Source: 66-474 sp035572335
GTDB taxonomy: Bacteria > Pseudomonadota > Gammaproteobacteria > Xanthomonadales > Rhodanobacteraceae
Reading direction: 5' to 3'
Length of the DNA stretch: 6,200 nt
Assembly (NCBI GenBank): GCA_035572335.1
Contig: DATNAW010000077.1
Location: 1 to 6,200 of the forward strand
This document shows, one piece after another, positions 1 through 6,200 of this stretch. Numbering within the stretch: position 1 is the stretch's first letter; each line of letters starts with the position of its first letter. A model generated the notes under the pieces. It worked only from the letters and a program-made list of their open reading frames with translations. It did not search any database and was not told the DNA's origin. Position numbers and translations under genes: made by a program.

Positions 1-1
1 C

Positions 2-115
2 CGCGTCACGGATTGGGGCGCGTTCGGATCACGACGCTGGCCCGCGCTGCAGCCGCACACCGTCGAACATGAATTTCCGGAGTCGGGCGACGTGGTTGAT
101 TTCACGGCGCGTTGA
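2..115 (+). CDS. possible 3' end of an unidentified gene (partial)
   Basis: Reading from base 2, one forward frame stays open for 37 codons from the window edge to a TGA at 113-115. The peptide ends in ESGDVVDFTAR and has a mixed, protein-like composition (W, F, D, E and H present). I do not recognise a family. If real, it is the C-terminus of a gene entering from the left, convergent with the methionine sulfoxide reductase, with 9 nt between the two stop codons. The opposite strand is also open over part of this stretch and third-position GC does not clearly favour either strand, so the call rests mainly on the open frame and on how tightly it would fit against the next gene. Confidence 0.35.
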   Translation, partial: RVTDWGAFGSRRWPALQPHTVEHEFPESGDVVDFTAR

Positions 116-124
116 AAGGCTCCG

Positions 125-613
125 TCAGGCTGCCATCCGCATGAACTCCGCGCACAACGCTTCCATGCCGGCGCGGTCTTCGTCGTCGAAGCGCGCGAGG
201 TTCGGCGAATCAACATCCCACACGCCCAGCAGCGAACCATCAGCGCGCACCAGCGGCACCACGATTTCCGAGCGCGATGCGCTGTCGCAGTAAACGTGAT
301 TGGGATGGGCGGCGACGTCCTCCACCACCTGCGTCGCGCGCTCCACCGCGGCAATGCCGCACAGGCCGCGTCCCAGCGCGATGCGGATGCAGGCCGGCTT
401 GCCCTGGAATGGCCCGACCACCAGTTCGCCGCCTTCGAGGAAATAAAAGCCGCACCAATTGATGTCGGGTAACGCGTTGAAGACGAGTGCGGCGAAATTG
501 GCGGCGTTGGCGACGAGGTTGGTTTCGCCATGCAGCAGGCCGCGCGCCTGCTGCGCGAGTTCGGCGTACAGCGTTGGTTTGTCGGTGGCGATGATGGGGG
601 CAGCTTCAAACAC
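125..613 (-). CDS. msrC: free methionine-(R)-sulfoxide reductase (fRMsr, GAF domain)
   Basis: This cytosolic enzyme reduces free L-methionine-(R)-sulfoxide to methionine, a repair and salvage step after oxidative stress, usually with thioredoxin as reductant. The 162-residue protein is a single GAF domain of normal family length. Cysteines at 75, 85 and 109 have the same 10- and 24-residue spacing as the E. coli YebR cysteines (84, 94, 118). Family signatures are visible: NWCGFYF (52-58), GRGLCGIA (81-88), the CDSASRSEIVVPL stretch from 109, and GVWDVDSP (130-137). The start is GTG at 611-613, preceded on the coding strand by AGGAG with a 9-nt spacer. It is transcribed divergently from the bioD unit and convergently to the possible gene at the left edge. 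The family call is firm; the symbol follows the YebR/MsrC naming. Confidence 0.93.
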   Translation of the reverse strand: MFEAAPIIATDKPTLYAELAQQARGLLHGETNLVANAANFAALVFNALPDINWCGFYFLEGGELVVGPFQGKPACIRIALGRGLCGIAAVERATQVVEDVAAHPNHVYCDSASRSEIVVPLVRADGSLLGVWDVDSPNLARFDDEDRAGMEALCAEFMRMAA

Positions 614-789
614 TTGAGTGCACTCCTGAAGGAGATTGGGTTGAGCGGCGCGTTTTTTGCGCGTCCGCTCGAACGAAACACCTTATTATCGCCCAATGTG
701 CAAGCCATCCCGCCCGCAAGCCACGAGCCGTTGCCGGCGCCGCGCCAAACACGCGGCGGAGAGCCCGCGACGCTGCGCGACGAACCGCC
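614..789. promoter_or_regulatory. divergent intergenic region, probable promoters for both flanking genes
   Basis: This 176-bp gap separates two divergent starts, so promoters for both directions should lie here. The only AT-rich patch is at 683-690. It reads TATTAT (684-689) on the plus strand and GATAAT (690-685) on the minus strand, each a 5/6 match to the -10 hexamer. No convincing -35 element sits at 16-18 bp in either direction; TTGCGC at 657-662 is 21 bp from the plus-strand hexamer. No BirA-like operator (TTGTAAACC half-sites) is visible upstream of the bioD-containing unit. A T6 run at 653-658 is not backed by a good stem. The promoter hexamers are weak inference; the divergent position is seen directly. 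Confidence 0.35.
623..627 (-). promoter_or_regulatory. ribosome binding site of the methionine sulfoxide reductase
   Basis: On the minus strand AGGAG lies 9 nt before the GTG at 613, which supports GTG as the start. It sits in the 10-bp palindrome GAGTGCACTC (616-625). It is immediately preceded by CTCCTT, which is complementary to it, so the mRNA could fold as CUCC-UUCA-GGAG and mask the site. Confidence 0.6.
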
Positions 790-1503
790 ATGACCCGGGC
801 TGAACGAACCGACCGCCATGGCTTTCGCTTTCGCGGGGGCGAGAACACCCGGATCGAGGCATTCACGGACGCGGCATTTGCCTTCGCAGTCACCTTGCTG
901 GTCATCGGGGCCGGGCACCCGCCAACCAATATCGACGAATTGATGCGTGCGCTGTCGGGCCTGCCCGGTTACGCCGCCAGCTTTGCCCTGCTGTGCGTGT
1001 TCTGGTACGCGCACTACATGTGGTACAAGCGCTACGGCGTGGAGGATGGCCGCAGCGTCATGCTCAGCCTGTTGCTGGTTTTCCTTGTGCTGATCTATGT
1101 CTATCCCTTGCACATGATGTTCGACGCGGCCATTTCTCTGGGCGACAGTCCGGCCACGGTGCGCTCACCGCGCGACTGGAAAAAAACCTACGAGATCTTC
1201 GGCATCGCGTACACCAGCATGTCGGCAGTGGTCATGCTGTTCTATCTCTATGCGCTCCGGCTGCGCCACAAGCTCGCGCTGGAACCCTTCGAAATCGCGG
1301 TGACCCGGTCCAGCGTCTGGCGGTGGTGCATCCAGACCGGCGTCGGCATCCTGTCTGCCGCGCTCGCGATGCTGCTGGTAACCGACACGCGCGGCGTGCG
1401 CGAGGTGGTACCCGGACTGGTTTACTGGCTCATCCCCGTGTCCAACCTGGCCTTGCGGGGGCATTTACGGCGGCGACTCGCCGCCATCGGAGCGGCGTCA
1501 TGA
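790..1503 (+). CDS. TMEM175/DUF1211-family integral membrane protein, probable potassium channel
   Basis: The 237-residue protein belongs to the TMEM175/DUF1211 family, whose studied bacterial members are six-helix tetrameric potassium-permeable channels in the inner membrane. The family hallmark at the start of helix 1 is present as RIEAFTDAAFAFAVTLL (21-37), a variant of the usual R-x3-FSDAVFAIAxTLL. Helix 2 carries FWYAHYMWYKRY (71-82), matching the family's W-x2-H pattern. By eye, helices are near 25-42, 57-77, 88-110, 134-157, 178-198 and 205-223, with a polar loop at 111-132 and a basic C-terminal tail. Length is ordinary for a single-repeat bacterial member. The ATG at 790 is the only plausible in-frame start before helix 1, but no clear Shine-Dalgarno precedes it. 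It is the first gene of the unit and overlaps bioD by 4 bp. Family membership is strong; ion selectivity is inferred. Confidence 0.85.
   Translation: MTRAERTDRHGFRFRGGENTRIEAFTDAAFAFAVTLLVIGAGHPPTNIDELMRALSGLPGYAASFALLCVFWYAHYMWYKRYGVEDGRSVMLSLLLVFLVLIYVYPLHMMFDAAISLGDSPATVRSPRDWKKTYEIFGIAYTSMSAVVMLFYLYALRLRHKLALEPFEIAVTRSSVWRWCIQTGVGILSAALAMLLVTDTRGVREVVPGLVYWLIPVSNLALRGHLRRRLAAIGAAS
1489..1492 (+). promoter_or_regulatory. ribosome binding site of bioD, inside the upstream gene
   Basis: GGAG lies 7 nt before the ATG at 1500, within the last codons of the membrane-protein gene. It fixes the bioD start although the frame is open far upstream, and it fits coupled translation through the ATGA overlap at 1500-1503. 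Confidence 0.65.
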
Positions 1504-2198
1504 AGGCGAAAGGCGTATTCATCACCGGCACCGATACCGGCATAGGCAAGACCTGGGCGGCCTGCTCGCTGCTGCACGCGTTGCGCGCGGCGGGCCTGCG
1601 CGCGACCGGCATGAAACCCGTCGCCAGCGGCTGCAAGGAAACGCCGGAAGGCTTGCGCAGCGACGACGCGCTGGCGCTGATCGCCGCGAGCGACCCCAAG
1701 CCCGAGCGCTACCAGGATTGCAACCCATTCGCCTTCGCGCCGCCGGTGTCGCCGCACATCGCCGCCGCGGAAGTGGAAGAGGAGGTGACGCTGCCGCCGA
1801 TCGAGGACGCCTACGACCGCATCGCGATCATGCACGGCGATGCCATCGTGGTCGAAGGCGTAGGCGGCTGGCTGGCGCCGATTTCGGAATCGCTGCGCGT
1901 CAACGCCATTCCACGCCACCTGCAATTGCCGGTGATCCTCGTGGTGGGATTGAAACTCGGCTGCCTCAATCACGCGCAACTCACCGCGCGCGCGATCCGC
2001 GCCGACGGCTGCGAATTGCTGGGCTGGATCGGCAATCGCATCGATCCGGACCTGCAGTACCCCAAGGAAAACCTAGTCACCTTGAACCGCTCGCTGGCCG
2101 CGCCGTGCCTCGGCGTGATCGGCCACGGCGTCGAACCCGTGTCCGCGGCCGCCTCGCTGCGCGACGCCGCCGATGCCGTGCACGAATTCAAACCCTGA
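1500..2198 (+). CDS. bioD: ATP-dependent dethiobiotin synthetase
   Basis: BioD closes the ureido ring of dethiobiotin from 7,8-diaminopelargonic acid, CO2 and ATP, the penultimate step of biotin synthesis, in the cytosol. The 232-residue protein has normal family length and all main motifs: the P-loop GTDTGIGKT (10-18), KPVASG (39-44) for substrate contact, the SDD acidic stretch (54-56), NPFAF followed by SPH (84-86), VEGVGGWLAP with its magnesium-binding-type Glu (118-127), VVGLKLGCLNHAQLT in the second half, and a nucleotide-contact region GNRIDP. The frame is open well upstream, but the family N-terminus and the GGAG at 1489-1492 fix ATG 1500. It overlaps the stop of the TMEM175-like gene (ATGA) and ends 3 nt before the methyltransferase. 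No other bio genes are in the window, so the rest of the pathway must be elsewhere. Confidence 0.96.
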   Translation: MKAKGVFITGTDTGIGKTWAACSLLHALRAAGLRATGMKPVASGCKETPEGLRSDDALALIAASDPKPERYQDCNPFAFAPPVSPHIAAAEVEEEVTLPPIEDAYDRIAIMHGDAIVVEGVGGWLAPISESLRVNAIPRHLQLPVILVVGLKLGCLNHAQLTARAIRADGCELLGWIGNRIDPDLQYPKENLVTLNRSLAAPCLGVIGHGVEPVSAAASLRDAADAVHEFKP

Positions 2199-2201
2199 CC
2201 C

Positions 2202-3008
2202 ATGAACTGCAAACTGTGCGACGGCGTCACCGAACCGTTCGGTGAACTCGTGGTCCTCGGCCGCCATCGCGCGCACTACCAGCGCTGCCGCACCTGCGGC
2301 TACGTCGCGATCGAGAGTCCGCATTGGCTGGACGAAGCGTATGCCGATCGCGCGATCGCTGCGCTCGACACCGGCATCGTGACGCGCAACCTGTGGCTGG
2401 CGGATGCGGTGGACGCGCTGCTGCGCTGGCGCTTTCGCGGCGTGCGCACGTCGCTCGATTACGGCGGCGGCACCGGCCTGTTCGTGCGGCTGATGCGCGA
2501 TCGCGGCCACGATTTCCGCTGGACCGATCCGCATTGCGAGAACCTGTTCGCGCGGGCTTTCGAAGACGACGGCAACCGCGCGTACGACCTCGTCACCTGT
2601 TTCGAAGTCGCCGAGCACCTGGTCGATCCGCTGCCGACGTTCCGGCAACTCACCGAACGCGCGCCCTTCCTGATCTTCTCCACCGAATTGCTGCCTCCGA
2701 ACACCCCGCGGCCGGGCGAATGGCATTACTACGCGCCCGAAACCGGCCATCACGTTGGGTTCTACACGGCTGCGAGCCTTGAACGGTTGGCGAAAAAGCT
2801 GGGCCGCCACTTCGCCAGCGATGGACGGATGCTGCACGCGTTCACGACAGAACCATTGAATCCGCGCTGGCTGCGCGTCGTCGCCAAACAGCGGCGCGCA
2901 CGGCGGTTGCTGCGGCTGGCCGGCAAGCGCACGCCACTGACCTGGAGCGATGCGGAAACCTTGCGGCAGCAGTTGCGCGCGGAACAAACCGCCAACACGT
3001 CCCGCTGA
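2202..3008 (+). CDS. class I SAM-dependent methyltransferase with N-terminal zinc-knuckle-like CxxC pair
   Basis: This is a 268-residue, probably cytosolic methyltransferase of unknown substrate. The N-terminus has CKLC (3-6) and CRTC (29-32), two CxxC knuckles that could bind one zinc ion. The Rossmann-type domain follows: motif I DYGGGTG (86-92), an acidic residue at the end of the second strand (D109), and the FEVAEHL motif (134-140) typical of Methyltransf_11/23-like enzymes. A segment with HYY and GHHVGFYT (175-189) follows, then a basic Arg-rich region (229-243) and a polar tail. It starts 3 nt after the bioD stop with no evident Shine-Dalgarno, so translation probably depends on ribosomes from bioD. 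It could be mistaken for BioC because of its position, but the Cys knuckles and GGGTG in place of the common GCGTG speak against that. The fold is confident; the substrate is not known. Confidence 0.85.
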   Translation: MNCKLCDGVTEPFGELVVLGRHRAHYQRCRTCGYVAIESPHWLDEAYADRAIAALDTGIVTRNLWLADAVDALLRWRFRGVRTSLDYGGGTGLFVRLMRDRGHDFRWTDPHCENLFARAFEDDGNRAYDLVTCFEVAEHLVDPLPTFRQLTERAPFLIFSTELLPPNTPRPGEWHYYAPETGHHVGFYTAASLERLAKKLGRHFASDGRMLHAFTTEPLNPRWLRVVAKQRRARRLLRLAGKRTPLTWSDAETLRQQLRAEQTANTSR

Positions 3009-3042
3009 TGCACGCGCGCCGGTCCGAACGGGCGCGCGTGCA
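3009..3042. terminator. perfect 12-bp hairpin between convergent genes, probable bidirectional terminator or mRNA 3' end
   Basis: The arms TGCACGCGCGCC (3009-3020) and GGCGCGCGTGCA (3031-3042) are exact reverse complements around a 10-nt loop. The hairpin begins right after the methyltransferase TGA (3006-3008) and lies 5 nt from the stop of the protease gene on the other strand (3048). Its place fits a shared 3'-end structure for both transcripts. Neither strand has a T-tract after the stem, so it is not a canonical intrinsic terminator. It may instead protect mRNA ends from exonucleases or stall polymerase for another termination route. Confidence 0.6.
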
Positions 3043-3047
3043 ATCAA

Positions 3048-6000
3048 TCAGCCCGCGGACGCAGTGCTCGACGCCGACTTCGGCCGCATGTTTGGCGGCG
3101 CCTTGTCCAGCCCCGGCGGCTGCGGCGGCAGGTTCAGCGGATGCGCCTGGATTTCCTTCTGCAGCACCTCGATGGCCTTGTCGAGTTGTGGATCCTTGCC
3201 CGCCAGTTGCTGCGACACGTCCTCGTTGACCACGATATCGGGTTCGACGCCGTGGCCTTCGACTGTGTACTTGCCGTCGAGCCCGACAATGCCAGCGAAC
3301 TGCGGCACGTTGACGCTGCCGCCGTCGATCAAGGGCCCGAGGTCGCCAATGCCGACCACGCCGCCCCAGGTGCGCGTGCCGATCAGGGGGCCCAGCTTCG
3401 CCTGCTTGAACATGTACGAGAAGATGTCGCCGTCCGATGCGGTGGTGCCGTTGCTGAGCGCGGCAAGGTGCCCAAGGTACGTCGCACCCGGATAGGTGCC
3501 GGTGATCGAACTGCCGCGCAGGTAGTTGTACGCCAGCAGCTTGCGCGACAGGCGTTCGATCATGGTCTGCGACATGAAGCCGCCGCCGTTGTCACGCACG
3601 TCGATGATCAGGCCCGGCTTGCGCAGCTGCGGGTAGTACCACTTGATGAACTCGCGCGCACCATCCACGCCCATGTCGGGAATGTGCAGGTAACCGATCT
3701 GGCCATTGCTGGCCTTGGCGACGTAGTCGCGATTCGCCTGCACCCAGTCGTAGTAGTGCAGGTCCATCTCGCTGCCGATCGGTTTCACCAGTACCGTGCG
3801 CGCACCGTCGGTGCCCGGGCGCGAGTTGACCAGCAACTGCACCATCTGTCCCGGCGCAATCCGCAGCAGGCGATATGGATTTTCATCCTTGGTCAGCGGC
3901 GTACCGTTGATCGCGAGGATGTAATCGCCGGGCTTCACGTCCACGCCCACTTCGGTGAGCGGCGAACGGTAGCGCGGCTCGTCGTTCTCGCCTGCAAACA
4001 CATCGGCGACCTGGTAACGGCCACTCGCGGCATCCAGCTTGAAGTCCGCGCCCAGCAATCCGACGTGAGGTTTGTCCGGCAGGCCGAGATCGCCGCCCGC
4101 GACGTAGGTGTGCGAGTTGGAAATCTCGGCGACCATTTCTCCCAGCACGTAGTTGAGATCGGTGCGGTCGCCGACGTACTTCAGCAACGGCTGGTACTTG
4201 GCGCGCAAGGCGTTCCAGTCGTAGCCATTCATGGTGCTGACGTAGAAGTAGTCGCGATAACGCCGCCACACGTCGTTGAAGATTTCCGCGTATTCGGCCT
4301 TCGGATCGACCCGCATGAACAAGCCGTCCAGCTTCACGTCCTTGGGTTCGGGCTTGGGCGCGGAAAGGTCGATGGCCTTGTAGTCGTCGCCGTCGTGCAC
4401 CAGCAATGTCGAACCGTCGGCCGACAACGCCAGCGGCGCCGCGCCGCCGCCACCCTCGCCACCGCCGCCTTGCGGCTTGTACGTATAGACGTCGCTGTCC
4501 TTGCGATCCTTGAACGACCACGCGTGGATCTTCAACGGCAGCGCGCTTTCGCGACCCAGGAACGGCGCGCCCGCGGTCGCGTACAGGATCGCCTTCTGGC
4601 TGACCGCAAGCCACTGGACGTTGTCGGGATCGATCGGGGCGCGCACCAGGCGCTGGTCGATGCCGTCGAAATCGATCTTGTCGTTGACCTGCGACTTGGA
4701 CTTCCCGTGATCGTCGCCCTTCTTCGCAGGCGCGGAGGAATCCGGCGCGTTGTCGTCACTGGTCGCGCTGTCGTTGCGCGGCGCGAACGGATCGTCGACG
4801 CCCTTGCGCAATGCGTAGGCGAGGATTTGCGTGGTGCGGTTGCTCGCGTAATCCAGTTCCACGCTGGAAAACTGCGGCGACCATTCGCGATCGCCGAGGA
4901 AGTAGAGGTACTTGCCGTCGGGCGAGAACGCCGGCGCCATCGCGTCGGCGTATTCGCGCCCCAGTTCGACGGCCTTGCCGGAACCCAGGTCGTACACGTA
5001 CAGCCGCGGCAACTGCGTGTCCTTGTCGGTCAGCGAGTACGCGAGGTAGTGTCCGCCCGGTGACCACGCGTAGTCGCGCCGCGAAACGCCGGGGTCTTGC
5101 GCAATCACTTGATCGTTCGCACCGGCCGACGTGCCGACCACGTGGATGCGATTGCTGGAATCCACGAACGCGATGTTCTTTCCATCCGGCGACCACAACG
5201 TGCCGTACAAACGGCCGATCACGCCCTTCGTCAGCATCACCGGGTTGGTGCCGTCCGCATCGCGCACCCAGACTTCTTCCTCGCCGCTCTCGTCGGAAAT
5301 GTACGTGACACGCTTGCCGTCGGGTGACCACGACACCTCGCGTTCATGCGCGCCCGGCGTGTGGGTGAGGTCCAGCGTGATGCCGTGTTCCAGGGGCATG
5401 CTGAAGATGTCGCCGCGCGCGGTGAACGCGGCACGCTTGCCGTTGGGGCTGAGCGCGTAATCCTCGACGTATTTCTTGACGCTGCGCTCGGATGGGCGCG
5501 CCATCACCAGATCACTCGGGACATGGATCGTCAGCGCGCGATCGCTGTTGTTGCGGGTGTCGTAGATGTGCAGCGCGCCGGTGACTTCGTACACGATCTG
5601 CCCGGCCGCATCGCCGCTGGCCCAGCGCGCGTCGTCGTTCTGGTAGTTCGTCAGTTGGGTGGTCTTGCCATCGCTGGTGTCGTAGCGATAAAGATTCAGG
5701 TGCGGCCCGCGATCGGACAGGAAATAGATGTCCTTGCCGATCCACACCGGGTCGCGGTCGGTATTGGGATCGTTGGTGATGTTCTTCGCCGACTTCGTCG
5801 CGAAGTCGTAGATGAAGAGATCCTGCGCCCAGCCACCCTTGTAGCGGTCCCAGTCGCGGAAGTCGCGGAACTTGGGCGAATACACCATCTGCTTGCCGTC
5901 GGGCGAAAACCGCGCAGTGCCCGACTGCGGCATCGGCAGCACTGTCGGCAGGCCGCCGGTGACGGCGACGGTGAACACGCGCGGATCGGAAATGTTGCGT

Positions 6001-6200
6001 GAGTCGCGCCACGAGCGGAACAGCACCGATTTGCCATCCGGCGTCCAGCCGTACACCTGGTTGTCGAAACCCCAGCGCTGCGGCAGCGGACCCATCGCGG
6101 GATAGAACGTCAATTGCTTCGGCTCGCCGCCGCTCGCGGGCACCACGTACACCTGGCTGTCGCCGCCGTACTGGCCGGTGAACGCGACCTGCCTGCAGTC
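3048..6200 (-). CDS. tricorn-type S41 serine protease (5' end beyond the window)
   Basis: Tricorn-family proteases are large self-compartmentalising peptidases that cut oligopeptides; bacterial forms are often exported, but the N-terminus needed to judge this is outside the window. There are 1050 visible residues. Numbered from the internal GTG at 6152, the order is: two beta-propellers built of WSPDGK-type PD40 repeats (for example 35-47, 80-93, 273-286, 318-331, 361-373, 407-422); a charged linker (457-495); the IDFDGIDQR motif; a Gly-rich loop (562-570); a helical domain (about 617-680); a PDZ domain (about 693-790); and the S41 catalytic core (about 815-975). The catalytic tetrad matching Thermoplasma Tricorn S745, H746, S965 and E1023 is present as S680-H681 (4110-4115), S906 in ASDGDIF (3435-3437) and E965 in VEGHGVEPD (3258-3260). 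GTRTWGGVVGI (925-935) is also kept. The tail is rich in Pro and Ala/Ser. The gene converges on the methyltransferase. Confidence 0.94.
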   Translation of the reverse strand, partial: DCRQVAFTGQYGGDSQVYVVPASGGEPKQLTFYPAMGPLPQRWGFDNQVYGWTPDGKSVLFRSWRDSRNISDPRVFTVAVTGGLPTVLPMPQSGTARFSPDGKQMVYSPKFRDFRDWDRYKGGWAQDLFIYDFATKSAKNITNDPNTDRDPVWIGKDIYFLSDRGPHLNLYRYDTSDGKTTQLTNYQNDDARWASGDAAGQIVYEVTGALHIYDTRNNSDRALTIHVPSDLVMARPSERSVKKYVEDYALSPNGKRAAFTARGDIFSMPLEHGITLDLTHTPGAHEREVSWSPDGKRVTYISDESGEEEVWVRDADGTNPVMLTKGVIGRLYGTLWSPDGKNIAFVDSSNRIHVVGTSAGANDQVIAQDPGVSRRDYAWSPGGHYLAYSLTDKDTQLPRLYVYDLGSGKAVELGREYADAMAPAFSPDGKYLYFLGDREWSPQFSSVELDYASNRTTQILAYALRKGVDDPFAPRNDSATSDDNAPDSSAPAKKGDDHGKSKSQVNDKIDFDGIDQRLVRAPIDPDNVQWLAVSQKAILYATAGAPFLGRESALPLKIHAWSFKDRKDSDVYTYKPQGGGGEGGGGAAPLALSADGSTLLVHDGDDYKAIDLSAPKPEPKDVKLDGLFMRVDPKAEYAEIFNDVWRRYRDYFYVSTMNGYDWNALRAKYQPLLKYVGDRTDLNYVLGEMVAEISNSHTYVAGGDLGLPDKPHVGLLGADFKLDAASGRYQVADVFAGENDEPRYRSPLTEVGVDVKPGDYILAINGTPLTKDENPYRLLRIAPGQMVQLLVNSRPGTDGARTVLVKPIGSEMDLHYYDWVQANRDYVAKASNGQIGYLHIPDMGVDGAREFIKWYYPQLRKPGLIIDVRDNGGGFMSQTMIERLSRKLLAYNYLRGSSITGTYPGATYLGHLAALSNGTTASDGDIFSYMFKQAKLGPLIGTRTWGGVVGIGDLGPLIDGGSVNVPQFAGIVGLDGKYTVEGHGVEPDIVVNEDVSQQLAGKDPQLDKAIEVLQKEIQAHPLNLPPQPPGLDKAPPNMRPKSASSTASAG

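Noticed and set aside
648..664. T6 run flanked by GCGC as a possible terminator
   Set aside because: The T-run would sit in the loop, the stem is only 4 bp, and the position is upstream of both divergent genes, where a terminator is not expected.
683..703. Minus-strand TTGCAC plus GATAAT as a full promoter
   Set aside because: The two hexamers are only 7 bp apart, far too close for a sigma-70 promoter.
530..793. 87-codon plus-strand frame crossing the reductase start and the intergenic region
   Set aside because: It is partly antisense to the reductase and ends within the start of the TMEM175-like gene, with no family resemblance.
696..803. 35-codon Arg/Cys-containing small frame that could act as a leader peptide of the bioD unit
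   Set aside because: It has no Shine-Dalgarno, overlaps the membrane-protein start out of frame, and has the composition expected of random GC-rich sequence.
993..1499. Upstream extension of the bioD frame by 169 codons
   Set aside because: It overlaps the TMEM175-like gene and is Arg/His/Ala-rich shadow sequence. The BioD N-terminus and a good ribosome binding site both point to ATG 1500.
2073..3047. 324-codon minus-strand frame opposite the methyltransferase and the end of bioD
   Set aside because: It is antisense to two well-supported genes, with low-complexity Arg/Ala/Gln-rich composition and no motif.
3141..5063. Long open frame (640 codons) on the plus strand antisense to the protease
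   Set aside because: It lies wholly within the strongly supported tricorn gene. High GC leaves antisense frames open, the product has Val/Arg/His/Ala-rich shadow composition, and it has no recognisable domain.

Overview
The window is GC-rich DNA, almost entirely coding, with base composition and gene content like a gammaproteobacterium of the Xanthomonadales/Rhodanobacteraceae kind. That placement is an impression from protein wording and GC-rich codon use; no rRNA or marker gene is present to confirm it. No tRNA, rRNA, CRISPR array, insertion sequence or phage gene is visible.

Layout, left to right. (1) Bases 2-115 (+) may be the last 37 codons of a gene that begins before the window; this is weakly supported. 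(2) Bases 125-613 (-) encode a complete GAF-type free methionine-(R)-sulfoxide reductase with all three family cysteines, starting at GTG. (3) Bases 614-789 are a divergent intergenic region with one AT-rich patch, the likely promoter area for both sides. (4) Bases 790-3008 (+) are a tight three-gene unit: a TMEM175/DUF1211-family membrane protein, dethiobiotin synthetase (bioD), and a class I SAM-dependent methyltransferase with an N-terminal CxxC/CxxC knuckle. The first two overlap by 4 bp (ATGA) and the last two are 3 nt apart, so co-transcription and translational coupling are likely. (5) Bases 3009-3042 form a perfect 12-bp inverted repeat between the convergent ends of the methyltransferase and the next gene. 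(6) Bases 3048-6200 (-) encode most of a large tricorn-type S41 protease (1050 residues visible). Its N-terminus lies beyond the right edge.

Functionally the genes are mostly housekeeping: repair of oxidised free methionine, a step of biotin synthesis, a probable cation channel, an uncharacterised methyltransferase, and a peptide-degrading protease. Only bioD has a clear pathway role in its operon; why it lies between a channel-like gene and a methyltransferase is not known from the sequence. I found no convincing new multi-gene system. The points most worth a second look are the bioD operon composition, the methyltransferase, the hairpin between convergent genes, and an anti-Shine-Dalgarno-like sequence just upstream of the reductase start.
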